Assembly: GCA_011391285.1 (NCBI GenBank)
Contig: JAABQU010000244.1
Coordinates: 1 to 64,000, forward strand
Direction of reading: 5' to 3'
DNA: 64,000 nt
From: Thiobacillus sp.
GTDB lineage: Bacteria > Pseudomonadota > Gammaproteobacteria > Burkholderiales > Thiobacillaceae
Below, piece by piece: positions 16,709-25,268 of this stretch. Under the pieces are notes generated by a model that saw nothing but the letters and a program-made list of their open reading frames with translations, was not told the origin of the DNA and ran no database searches. Within the stretch, counting starts at the first letter, position 1. Each line of letters begins with the position of its first letter. Both the position numbers and the translations under genes were made by a program.

Positions 16709-18166
16709 CTACTTTCTCCAGAACACCGGGGTGAGCACCACCAGCAGGGTGAAGAACTCCAGCCGCCCGAGCAGCATGGCAAAGCTGCACACCCAGGTCT
16801 GGAAATCCGTCAAAACGGCATAGGTGCTGGCGGGGCCAACCTGTCCCAGGCCGGGGCCGGTGTTGTTGACCATGGCAACCACGGCGGTGAAGGCGGTGAA
16901 CACGTCGAGCCCCGATGCGGCGAGGACGAACGAAAGGACGACGATGGAGGCGACGTAGATGAACAGGAAGGCCAGTACCGCATAGGTGATCTTGTTGGGC
17001 ACGGGCTGGTTGCCGAGCTTGGTGTGGACCGCGGCATTGGGGTGCACCAGCTTGATGAGTTCACGGTATACCTGCTTGTACAGCAGCACCGCCCGCAGCA
17101 TCTTGATGCCGCCGCCGGTGGAGCCGGAGCTGGCAATGAAGCTCGACAGGAACAGCATGAACAGCGGCGCGAAATAGGGCCACACATTGAAGTCGGTGGT
17201 GGAAAACCCGAGCGTGGTGGCGACGGAAATGGTGTTGAATGCCGCATAGCGCAGCGCTTCGGGAAAATCCAGGTAAAAGCCCTTGTACATCAGATAGAAG
17301 GTCAGCCCGAGGATGCTCGCGCCGAGCACGCCGAAGGTCCAGCGGATTTCGGTGTCGAAGCGATAGGCCTGCAGGTTGCGCATGCGAAACGCCATGAAGT
17401 GGGTGGAAAAACTGATCGCGGCGATCAGCGCGAACACCATGACGATGATTTCGAGGGTGACGGAGTTGAAATGACCCAGACTGGCATCGTGCGAGGACAT
17501 GCCGCCCAGGCTCATGACGCTGAAGGCGTGCACCAGGGCGTCCACCCAGCCCATGCCGCCGAGCCACAACGCCAGGATGCAGAACGCGGTGACGATCGCG
17601 TACACCAGCCACAGCCCCTTGGCGGTTTCCGCCATGCGCGGCGTGAGCTTGCTGTCCTTCATCGGCGTCGGCGTCTCGGCCTTGAACAGTTGGCGGCCGC
17701 CGACCCCCAGCATCGGCAGCACGGCGACCACCAGCACGATCACCCCCATGCCGCCGATCCAGTGCATTTCGGTGCGCCAGACATTGATCGAGGGCGGCAG
17801 CGTGTCCAGCCCCGACAGCAGGGTTGCGCCGGTGGCGGTCAATCCCGACACCGCCTCGAAATAGGCGTCGGTGAAACTGAGATCGGGGATGTAGGACAGC
17901 AGCGGAATGGCGGAATACAGCGGCAGGATCGCCCAGATCATCACCACCAGCAGGAAACCATCGCGGATTTGCAGTTCGCGCTTCTCCCGGCGCGAAAATG
18001 CCCACAGCACCGCGCCGGACAGGAAGGTGATGACAATCGCCTCATCGTAGGCCCGGTGCGCGCCATCCTCCAGCCCGAGCGAGATGGCCAGCGGCAGCAG
18101 GAACGCCGCTGAAAACAGCATCAGCACCTTCGACAGGATGTGAACAACGGACAGTATTTGCGACAT
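16709..18166 (-). CDS. trkH: Potassium uptake protein TrkH (copy 2)
   Basis: Inner-membrane potassium channel-like subunit of the Trk system, gated by TrkA. The 485-residue protein carries the four pore-loop signatures, each with the selectivity glycine: SGLTATGATLLSGLDTLPPS, SLGGMSSHDAS, TLGFSTTDFN and NNTGPGLGQVGPA. SSGSTGGGIKMLRA, the conserved cytoplasmic-facing segment, is also intact. It is the second of two adjacent trkH genes; the two proteins are clearly paralogous but well diverged. The gene is separated from copy 1 by 115 bases that contain a palindromic repeat. Confidence 0.95.
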   Translation of the reverse strand: MSQILSVVHILSKVLMLFSAAFLLPLAISLGLEDGAHRAYDEAIVITFLSGAVLWAFSRREKRELQIRDGFLLVVMIWAILPLYSAIPLLSYIPDLSFTDAYFEAVSGLTATGATLLSGLDTLPPSINVWRTEMHWIGGMGVIVLVVAVLPMLGVGGRQLFKAETPTPMKDSKLTPRMAETAKGLWLVYAIVTAFCILALWLGGMGWVDALVHAFSVMSLGGMSSHDASLGHFNSVTLEIIVMVFALIAAISFSTHFMAFRMRNLQAYRFDTEIRWTFGVLGASILGLTFYLMYKGFYLDFPEALRYAAFNTISVATTLGFSTTDFNVWPYFAPLFMLFLSSFIASSGSTGGGIKMLRAVLLYKQVYRELIKLVHPNAAVHTKLGNQPVPNKITYAVLAFLFIYVASIVVLSFVLAASGLDVFTAFTAVVAMVNNTGPGLGQVGPASTYAVLTDFQTWVCSFAMLLGRLEFFTLLVVLTPVFWRK

Positions 18167-18190
18167 GGATCGATCTGGGCGTTTTTTAGT

Positions 18191-18224
18191 CCCTCTCCCG
18201 CTTGCGGGGGAAGGTGGGGGTGAG
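18191..18224. repeat. Palindromic GC-rich intergenic repeat element
   Basis: A CCCTCTCCC...GCGGGGGA hairpin followed by AAGGTGGGGGTGAG, lying in the gap between the two trkH genes. It is of the same type as the element inserted in rsmG at 63230-63269 and resembles dispersed REP-like elements. The gap contains nothing else recognisable. Confidence 0.6.
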
Positions 18225-18281
18225 CACAGCCCCGTTACGGCAGGCCGACTTCGATTAGCGCGATGTTACCAGCCCCGGCTC

Positions 18282-19751
18282 TCAGCCACGCCAGAAGGCG
18301 CGGGTGAACAATACGAACACGGTGAACAGCTCGAGCCGCCCGAGCAGCATGGTGAATGCGAGCACCCAGGTCTGGAAATCATTGAGGCTGGCGTAGTTTG
18401 TTCCCGGCCCCACCTCGTTGAGGCCGGGCCCGGCGTTATTGATGCAGGCGATGACGGCGGAGAACGCGCTGACGAAATCGAGCCCGCTGGCCAGCAGCAC
18501 CAGGGTCATCGCCACGACGGTGGCGATATACATCATGACGAACGCCTGAATCGCGAACACGATCTGGTTGGGCACGCCGTGGCCGCCGATCTTGACCGGC
18601 AGACGAGCGGCGGGGTGCAGCTGGTGCTCGAGTTCGCGCACGCCCTGGCGGAACATCAGCACCGCCCGGATCATTTTCAGGCCGCCGCCGGTGGAGCCGG
18701 AACTTGCGGTGACGCAACTCAGCAACAGCATCCACATGGGCGCAAAAATCGGCCAGCTGTTGAAGTCGGTGCTGGCAAAGCCGCAATCGGTGGCGATCGA
18801 CACCAGATTGAAGCTGACGTGGCGCAATGCGGTCAGATACTCCGGATACACGCCGGCCTGCCAGACATAGAGGCTGATCCCAATACAGCTTGCGATCACC
18901 AGCCCGAGCACCCCGCGGACTTCAGAGTCGTGCCGGTAGGGCACCAGGCTGCGCTGACGAAAAGCCAGAAAATGGGTGACGAAATTGAGCGCCGCCAGCA
19001 GCATGAAGACGATCAGCACGGCTTCGATCAGCGGCGAGTTGAAATACCCGACGCTGGCGTCATGGGTGGAAAAGCCGCCCAGGCTCAGCGTGGCGAAGGC
19101 GTGGCACACGGCGTCGAACCAGCTCATCCCGGCCCACTTCAGCGCCAGCACGCAGAGCAAGGTGAGCGCCGCATACATCGCCCACAGCAGCTTGGCGGTA
19201 TCGGCGATGCGCGGGGTGAGCTTGCTGTCCTTGATCGGCCCCGGCAGTTCGGCTTTCAGCAACTGGCGGCCGCCGACGCCCAGCAACGGCAGGATCGCCA
19301 CCGCCAGCACGATGATGCCCATGCCGCCCAGCCACTGCAGCAGGTGCCGCCACAGGTTGAGCGAGGGCGGCAGGGTATCGAGCCCGCTCATCACCGTAGC
19401 GCCGGTGGTTGTCATCGCGGAGAGGGTCTCGAAATAGGCATCGGTGAAGCTCATGTCCGGGGCGAAAATCATGAAGGGCAGGGTGGCGAAGGCCGGCAGC
19501 CCGGTCCACACCAGCAGCACCAGCAGAAAGCCGTCGCGCACCTTGAGCTCGCGGCGCCAGCGCCGCCCGACCAGCCACAGCACAAAGCCGGCAACCAGCG
19601 TCACGGCGAAGGACTCATCGAACGCGAATTGCGCCGCGTCGTGGGCGATCAACGCCGTCACCAGCGGCACCAGCATGGAAAAGGAAAAAATCAGGATCAC
19701 CAGGCCAAGCACATGCAGGACCGGCGCGAAACGGTGCAGCGGGATGCTCAT
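18282..19751 (-). CDS. trkH: Potassium uptake protein TrkH (copy 1)
   Basis: Inner-membrane subunit of the Trk potassium transporter. The 489-residue protein has all four pore loops (SAMTTTGATVMSGLDTLPPS, SLGGFSTHDAS, DCGFASTDFN, NNAGPGLNEVGPG) and SSGSTGGGLKMIRAVL. The first pore loop is nearly identical to that of copy 2, while the membrane helices differ more. It lies 101 bases after trkA, so trkA-trkH-trkH form one minus-strand block. Having two channel subunits with one TrkA suggests two transporters of different affinity sharing a gate, which is inference. Confidence 0.95.
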   Translation of the reverse strand: MSIPLHRFAPVLHVLGLVILIFSFSMLVPLVTALIAHDAAQFAFDESFAVTLVAGFVLWLVGRRWRRELKVRDGFLLVLLVWTGLPAFATLPFMIFAPDMSFTDAYFETLSAMTTTGATVMSGLDTLPPSLNLWRHLLQWLGGMGIIVLAVAILPLLGVGGRQLLKAELPGPIKDSKLTPRIADTAKLLWAMYAALTLLCVLALKWAGMSWFDAVCHAFATLSLGGFSTHDASVGYFNSPLIEAVLIVFMLLAALNFVTHFLAFRQRSLVPYRHDSEVRGVLGLVIASCIGISLYVWQAGVYPEYLTALRHVSFNLVSIATDCGFASTDFNSWPIFAPMWMLLLSCVTASSGSTGGGLKMIRAVLMFRQGVRELEHQLHPAARLPVKIGGHGVPNQIVFAIQAFVMMYIATVVAMTLVLLASGLDFVSAFSAVIACINNAGPGLNEVGPGTNYASLNDFQTWVLAFTMLLGRLELFTVFVLFTRAFWRG

Positions 19752-19852
19752 TTCAGTTCGAGCTTACACCGGGCCGAGGCGAAAGGTCGCAGGGGATGCG
19801 CATCGTTGGGCAAGATCCGGCAAGCCAGTCTCCGTATGAGTGCGGCCTGAAA

Positions 19853-21226
19853 TCAGAAGAACCCGAAACCGACCTGGAACAGCTTTTCGACCTTGGGAAT
19901 GATGCGCTTGTTGAGCGCGAACAGGATCAGGTGATCCTCGGCTTCGACCAGGGTGTCGTGGTGCGCCATGACGACCTCCTCGCCACGGATGATGGCGGCG
20001 ATCGAGGCGCCTTCCGGCAGCGCCACATCGCCGATGCGCCGGCCCACCACCTTGGAGGTCTTGAAGTCGCCGTGGACGACGATTTCCAGCACCTCGGCGG
20101 CGCCACGGCGCAGGCTGTGCACCGCCGCCATGTCGCCGCGGCGGATCTTCGACAGAAGTGGGCCAACCGTGGCCTGCGCCGGCGAAATGGCGATGTCGAT
20201 CTCGCCGCCCTGCACCAGATTGACATAGGCGGAACGGTTGATCAGGGCAATCACGCGATTCGCGCCCATGCGCTTGGCCAGCAGCGCCGACATGATGTTG
20301 TCCTCGTCGTCGTTGGTGAGCGCGCAGAACACGTCGATCGACTCGATGTTTTCCTGCTCCAGCAGGTCCTCGTCGGTGGCATCGCCCTGCAACACCAGGG
20401 TGCGGTGCAGCTGATCCGCCAGCTGCGCGCAGGTGGCCTTGTTGTGATCGATCAGCTTGACCTCGTAGTCGCGCTCCAGCCGCGCCGCCAGCCGCCGCCC
20501 GATGTTGCCGCCGCCGGCGATCATGACCCGCTTGACCGGGCGCTCCATGCGGCGCAACTCGCGCATGACGGAGGGAATGTCGCGCTTGCGGGCAAGGAAA
20601 AACACCTCGTCGCCGGGCTCGATGACGGTGATGCCCTTCGGTACGATGCCGCGGTCGCGCCGGTAGATGGCCGCCACCCGGGCGTCGATATCCGGCATGT
20701 GGCGCTTGATGTCCTGCAGCTCATGGCCGACCAGCGGCCCGCCGTGGTAGGCGCGCACCGCGACCAGCCGCACCTTGCCTTCGGCGAAATCCAGCACCTG
20801 CAATGCCTCAGGGTGCTCGATCAGGCGGCGCAGGGTGTCGGTGACTTCCTGCTCCGGGCTGATGACGTGGTGGACACCGAAGTGCTCGGCGAGAAAGCCT
20901 TCCTCGATTTCCAGAAAATCACTCGAGCGGAGCCGCGCGATGCGGGTGGGGATGTTGAACAAGGTGGCCGACAGGCGACAGGCCACCAGATTGGTCTCGT
21001 CGCTCTGGGTGACCGCCACCAGCATGTCGGCATCGTCCGCACCGGCAATCTTCAGGGTCGAAGGATGGGCCGCATGGCCGCGAACGGTGCGCAGGTCGAA
21101 ACGGTCCTGCAGCTCGGACAGCCGCCCGGCGTCCAGGTCGACCACGGTGATGTCGTTGTTTTCGGCCACCAGGCTGGCAGCGAGGTTGGCGCCGACCTGG
21201 CCGGCACCGAGGATGATGATTTTCAC
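19853..21226 (-). CDS. trkA: Trk potassium system NAD-binding gating protein TrkA
   Basis: Peripheral cytoplasmic protein that gates TrkH in response to nucleotides. The 457-residue product has the duplicated RCK layout: first Rossmann motif IIILGAGQVGANLAASL at the N-terminus with acidic DLD after it, first RCK-C domain, second Rossmann motif VMIAGGGNIGRRLAARL (about residue 235) and second RCK-C domain. Length is that of E. coli TrkA (458). It starts 15 bases after ntrX, so potassium uptake genes are attached to the NtrYX unit, an arrangement seen in other proteobacteria. Confidence 0.95.
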   Translation of the reverse strand: MKIIILGAGQVGANLAASLVAENNDITVVDLDAGRLSELQDRFDLRTVRGHAAHPSTLKIAGADDADMLVAVTQSDETNLVACRLSATLFNIPTRIARLRSSDFLEIEEGFLAEHFGVHHVISPEQEVTDTLRRLIEHPEALQVLDFAEGKVRLVAVRAYHGGPLVGHELQDIKRHMPDIDARVAAIYRRDRGIVPKGITVIEPGDEVFFLARKRDIPSVMRELRRMERPVKRVMIAGGGNIGRRLAARLERDYEVKLIDHNKATCAQLADQLHRTLVLQGDATDEDLLEQENIESIDVFCALTNDDEDNIMSALLAKRMGANRVIALINRSAYVNLVQGGEIDIAISPAQATVGPLLSKIRRGDMAAVHSLRRGAAEVLEIVVHGDFKTSKVVGRRIGDVALPEGASIAAIIRGEEVVMAHHDTLVEAEDHLILFALNKRIIPKVEKLFQVGFGFF

Positions 21227-21241
21227 GTTGGAACCCTGCGG

Positions 21242-22516
21242 TTACAGGTCTTCGTCGAGACGTCGCCCATGCCGGATATTCAGTTGCTTGAGCTTGCGGT
21301 AGAGGTGGGTGCGCTCCAGCCCTGACTTGTCGGCGACCCGCGTCATGCTGCCGCCTTCCTTCTGGATCAGATGCTCGAAATACATGCGCTCGAAGGCGTC
21401 GCGCGCCTCGCGCAAGGGGATGTCGAGCGGGATGCCATGCGAGACGGCCGGTGCCGACAGTTTCATCGGGGCGAGCACGCGGTTGACGTCGGTGGCGTCG
21501 ATTTCGCTCGACAGCGCAGTCACTGCCAGCGTGCGCACCACGTTGTTGAGTTGTGGCAGGTTGCCTGGCCAGTCGAAATTGCGCAGCTGGTTCAAGGCCG
21601 GCGTCGTCAGTCGCCGCACCGGACACACACCCGCCTCGATCAACTGCGCGAGCATGAAGTTCGCGATATCGGGCACGTCTTCACGATGCTCGCGCAGCGG
21701 CGGCACATGGATGGCCAGACTGGACAGCCTGTAAAACAGGCGGCTGTCGAATTCGCCGGCGGCGACCATGGCGTCGAGACTGCGGCTGGTGGCGCACACC
21801 AGGCGCGCGCCGCTGCCTTCGATACGGTCGAGCAGCAGTCCCAGGCCCTTCTGCTCCAGACGCCCCAGTTCGCCGGCGTCGGGCAAAAACAACGTGCCAT
21901 TGCCGAGTGCTTCGACATAGCTCAGCGGATCGGATACCAGACGCGCGCGATCCTTGATTTCGACCCAGGGTGTGCCCGGCTGGTGCAGGAAATGTGCGCA
22001 CACCTCGAAGCCGCTGCCGGGCTCACCCAGGAGCATCACCGGCGCAGTGTTGCCGGCGATCTGGGTGAGGCGCTTCTTCAGTTCGAGAATCATCGGGCTG
22101 CGCCCGAGGGCGGACAGGTCCATGCCGGGACTGCGCCGCGGCATGGCCACGCCGCGCTTGATGGCCTTGCTGACGGTATCGATCAGCTTGGCCAGCGAAA
22201 CCGGTTTTTCCAGAAAATCGGCAGCGCCGAGCCGGGTGGCCTCGACCGCGGTATCGATGGTGCCGTGACCGGACATCATCACCACAGGCATGGTGAGTTG
22301 GCCGCCGCCCGCCCATTCCTTCAGCAGCGTCACCCCATCGGTGTCGGGCATCCAGATGTCGAGCAGGACCAGATCCGGGCGCTGCAGGACACGGAAAGCA
22401 CGCGCCGCCTCGGCATTCTCCGCCAGGTGCACGTCGTACCCTTCGTCGGTAAGAATCTCCGACAACAACTCACGAATGCCCACTTCGTCATCGACGACGA
22501 GAATATGCCCGCTCAC
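21242..22516 (-). CDS. ntrX: NtrX-type response regulator with degenerate AAA+ domain
   Basis: Response regulator paired with NtrY. The receiver domain is intact (DD at 9-10, phosphoacceptor D53 in LVLLDIWMPDTDG, later KPVS). The central domain, which in sigma-54 activators hydrolyses ATP, is damaged: the Walker A site reads GEPGSGFE (about residue 163) with phenylalanine in place of lysine, the GAFTGA loop and its surroundings are absent, and Walker B reads TLFLPDAG instead of TLFLDEI. The C-terminal Fis-type helix-turn-helix (TRVADKSGLERTHLYRKLKQ) is intact. It probably binds DNA but does not activate RpoN in the usual way. The start overlaps the ntrY stop. Confidence 0.9.
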   Translation of the reverse strand: MSGHILVVDDEVGIRELLSEILTDEGYDVHLAENAEAARAFRVLQRPDLVLLDIWMPDTDGVTLLKEWAGGGQLTMPVVMMSGHGTIDTAVEATRLGAADFLEKPVSLAKLIDTVSKAIKRGVAMPRRSPGMDLSALGRSPMILELKKRLTQIAGNTAPVMLLGEPGSGFEVCAHFLHQPGTPWVEIKDRARLVSDPLSYVEALGNGTLFLPDAGELGRLEQKGLGLLLDRIEGSGARLVCATSRSLDAMVAAGEFDSRLFYRLSSLAIHVPPLREHREDVPDIANFMLAQLIEAGVCPVRRLTTPALNQLRNFDWPGNLPQLNNVVRTLAVTALSSEIDATDVNRVLAPMKLSAPAVSHGIPLDIPLREARDAFERMYFEHLIQKEGGSMTRVADKSGLERTHLYRKLKQLNIRHGRRLDEDL

Positions 22517-24642
22517 GCCTGCCCCCCGGATGCCGCAAAAACAGGCAGTGCAATGCGGATGACGGCACCGCCCGTTTTAAGGTTTTCGATTTGTATTTTT
22601 CCGTGATGCTCTTCCACGATTTTTTTGACGATGGCCAGGCCCAGCCCCGTTCCCTTGGCCTTGGTCGTTGCATAGGGCTCGAACAGCCGCGTCATCAGGT
22701 GCTCCGGAAATCCGGCTCCATTGTCCATTACGGTCAAGCAAACTGCATTGTTTTTGACGCGCGTGCTGACCTCGACTCTCGGTGCAGCGTGACCCGCCAA
22801 CGCATCCTGCGCATTTTGCAACAGATTATGTATCACCTGGCGCAATAATGTGGAGTCGCCCGCAATGCGCGGCAGATCGGCATCGAGATTCAGCTGAAGT
22901 CCAAGCGCCTTGGTGTCGTACAGCGACAGCACTTCGCCCACCAAGGCGTTGAGGTCGAGCGCTTCGAGCCTGGCGCGCGGCATCCGCGCATAGCCAGCAA
23001 ACGCGTCCACCATGTTTTTCATGGCGGCGACCTGGCTGACGATGGTTTGTGTGGCGCGTGCGAGGAACTCCGCATCCGCTGCTTGCAGCCGGCCATCGAG
23101 CTTGCGCGCAATGCGCTCGGCCGACAGCTGGATCGGGGTGAGCGGGTTCTTGATCTCGTGCGCCAGCCGCCGCGCGACTTCGCTCCAGGCCGCATTGCGT
23201 TCGGCGTCGATCAGCTTGGTGACATCGTCGAACACCAGCACATAGCCGCGCTCGACGCCGGGCGGCAGCCGCGTACCGCGCAGCAGCAGCGTCTGGTTGC
23301 CGCCTTGTCCCGCATAGTCGATCTGCTCCTGCCATTCGCCCTCGTGCTCGGCAAAGCGCTCCGCAACGGCCGCGCCGAACGCATGCAAGGCGTCCGACTG
23401 ACTCAGGCCGGTGAGCGGCAGGGCATCGAGCGCCGACTCAGCCACGCCCAGTATGTGCGCCGCTGCGCCGTTCATGGTGCGCACCTGCAAGGCGTCGTCG
23501 AGCACCATCACGCCGGAGGACAGATTGGCCAGCACCCGCTCCAGAAAGGCCTTCGCCTGCTCGGTTTCCTGGTGGTTCTGCGCAACCTGTTCGCGCGCTT
23601 CCGACAACTGGCGGGTCATGCGGTTGAACGACTGGATCAGCACGCCCAGTTCGTCGCGGCTCTTCACCGAAGGCATCTGTGAAAAATCCCCCTTGGCCAC
23701 CGCACGGGTGCCGCGCGCCAAGGTGCGCAGCGGCGCACCCAGCCGCTCCGAAAGCAGGTAGGCGATGACCATCGTCATCAGCAGTGCCAGCATCAGGGTC
23801 AGGGTGAGCGCCAGGCCGTAGATGCGCTTCAGGCCCACCCTCGACACCGCGATCTGCTGGTATTCCTGGTAGGCGAGCTGTACCGCCTGAGCGTCGCGCG
23901 CCAGGCTGGCGGGCACCGGCTGCACCAGCTGCAGCACGCGCGTTTCGCTGGTCAGCGCCCCGGTATAGACCGGCACGATGACACGCATGATCAGTCCGCG
24001 CTCGGGCACTTCCTCGATGCGGCTGTAGGGCTGCTGCTGCCGCACCTGCCACAGCACGCCGCGCTCGGGCAGCACCGGCAGCAGGGCACCGCGCTCGCCG
24101 CTGACGTGAGCGATCAGACCGCCGCGCTCGTCGAACAGGGTCAGTTCCTGCACGGCGCTTTGTTCGCGCAGGATGGATAGATTGGTGATGGTCGATCCGA
24201 TGCCTTCATCCGACAGCGACAGCGCCATGCGCTGGGCTTTTTTGTCGAGCTCGGCCAACAAGTCGTCGAGCGCCGCCTGGCCGAGATTGACGCCAGAGGT
24301 CAGGGCATTATCGACCCGCACGTCGAACCAGGTCTCGATCGATCGGTTGAGAAAAAACACCGAGGCGCCATACACCACCAGGCCCGGCAGCATGGCGACG
24401 ACGCCGAACATCAGCAGCAGCTTGAGCGTGAGCTTGGCACCGAACACGCCGCGACGGATACGTTTTTGCAGCCACCACAGGCGCCAGCCCAGCAGCACCA
24501 GCAAGGCCACCCCGAGCACGCCGCCCCCGACGAACAGGGTGGGCAGGGTGTCGGAGAAAGCATTGCTGTCGCTGCTGGCATAGAACAGGAGCGACAGCAG
24601 CACGATGCCCATAATCAGGGCGGCGGCAATCAGACTGCGCAT
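22513..24642 (-). CDS. ntrY: NtrY-type sensor histidine kinase
   Basis: Membrane sensor kinase of the NtrYX system, linked in other proteobacteria to nitrogen metabolism and redox response. In 709 residues it has N-terminal transmembrane helices (about 5-25, 38-55, 82-105), a periplasmic sensor region, another helix near 285, a HAMP domain (RLGAPLRTLARGTRAVAKGD), a PAS domain (VMVLDDALQVRTMNGAAAHI), HisKA with LAHEIKNPLTPIQLSAERI, and HATPase_c with NLLQNAQDAL, DNGAGFP and KGTGLGLAIVKKI. Overlaps ntrX by four bases and abuts the DUF4390 gene. Confidence 0.94.
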   Translation of the reverse strand: MRSLIAAALIMGIVLLSLLFYASSDSNAFSDTLPTLFVGGGVLGVALLVLLGWRLWWLQKRIRRGVFGAKLTLKLLLMFGVVAMLPGLVVYGASVFFLNRSIETWFDVRVDNALTSGVNLGQAALDDLLAELDKKAQRMALSLSDEGIGSTITNLSILREQSAVQELTLFDERGGLIAHVSGERGALLPVLPERGVLWQVRQQQPYSRIEEVPERGLIMRVIVPVYTGALTSETRVLQLVQPVPASLARDAQAVQLAYQEYQQIAVSRVGLKRIYGLALTLTLMLALLMTMVIAYLLSERLGAPLRTLARGTRAVAKGDFSQMPSVKSRDELGVLIQSFNRMTRQLSEAREQVAQNHQETEQAKAFLERVLANLSSGVMVLDDALQVRTMNGAAAHILGVAESALDALPLTGLSQSDALHAFGAAVAERFAEHEGEWQEQIDYAGQGGNQTLLLRGTRLPPGVERGYVLVFDDVTKLIDAERNAAWSEVARRLAHEIKNPLTPIQLSAERIARKLDGRLQAADAEFLARATQTIVSQVAAMKNMVDAFAGYARMPRARLEALDLNALVGEVLSLYDTKALGLQLNLDADLPRIAGDSTLLRQVIHNLLQNAQDALAGHAAPRVEVSTRVKNNAVCLTVMDNGAGFPEHLMTRLFEPYATTKAKGTGLGLAIVKKIVEEHHGKIQIENLKTGGAVIRIALPVFAASGGQA

Positions 24643-25268
24643 CAGGGCAAAGGCGGCAAGGGCGCGGGCACCGCGGGCGCGTCAAACGACCAACTGTGCC
24701 AGGGGGTGACGAGTTCCCACTTGTCGCCCGGGACGGCGCCAATGGAAAGCGGCTTGGGCAATTGTGCGGTGTCGAGACGCAGACGCAGACGGGCATCGTA
24801 GCGCTGACCGGTTTTAAGCATGCCGCGCTCCAGTGCCTGCCAGCTCTCCACCCGCCCCAGGATGGCCAGCGCCTCGTCCAGCGTGGCGGCGGTCCGGGTG
24901 ACATAGCCGGATTCCACGACGTAGCGCCGCAGCAGCAGATGGTAATAAATCCGCATCTTGCGCACCGGCTCGGCAATGCCTTCGTCGAGCCACCAGTTGC
25001 GTGGACGACTCACTTCGAGTTCCAGCAGAAAATGGAGGTTGATGCCCTTGCTGAGTGCGTCTTCCAGCGTGGGGTTGAGCACGATGTTGACGTCTGCGTC
25101 CAGCACATAGCCCTGCGGGATGGCCTGGATCACGGCCTCTTTGACCAGGCTCTTGTCGTTGGCCAGCGCGCTGCCGGCAATTGCCAGCCAGCAGCCCAGC
25201 AACAGCCCGGCCAGCCAGCGCAACGTCGGGTCAGGTCTTGCGCAGCAGGGCGTAATAAAAACCGTCAT
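24642..25268 (-). CDS. DUF4390 family periplasmic protein
   Basis: A 208-residue protein of family DUF4390, unknown function, regularly found just before ntrY in betaproteobacteria. The hydrophobic segment WLAGLLLGCWLAIAGSALAN is a signal peptide; the mature part has FLLELEVSRPRNWWLDEGIA and YHLLLRRYVVESGYVTRTAA, typical of the family. ATG 25268 overlaps the 3' end of rsmB by 38 bases; a TTG at about 25223, just in front of the hydrophobic core, would remove this overlap. Its stop shares a base with the ntrY start. A role linked to NtrY sensing is plausible but unproven. Confidence 0.82.
   Translation of the reverse strand: MTVFITPCCARPDPTLRWLAGLLLGCWLAIAGSALANDKSLVKEAVIQAIPQGYVLDADVNIVLNPTLEDALSKGINLHFLLELEVSRPRNWWLDEGIAEPVRKMRIYYHLLLRRYVVESGYVTRTAATLDEALAILGRVESWQALERGMLKTGQRYDARLRLRLDTAQLPKPLSIGAVPGDKWELVTPWHSWSFDAPAVPAPLPPLP

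Noticed and set aside
16397..19850. Two long plus-strand open frames opposite the trkH genes
   Set aside because: Antisense shadows of intact trkH copies with Gln/His/Gly-rich translation and no motif.
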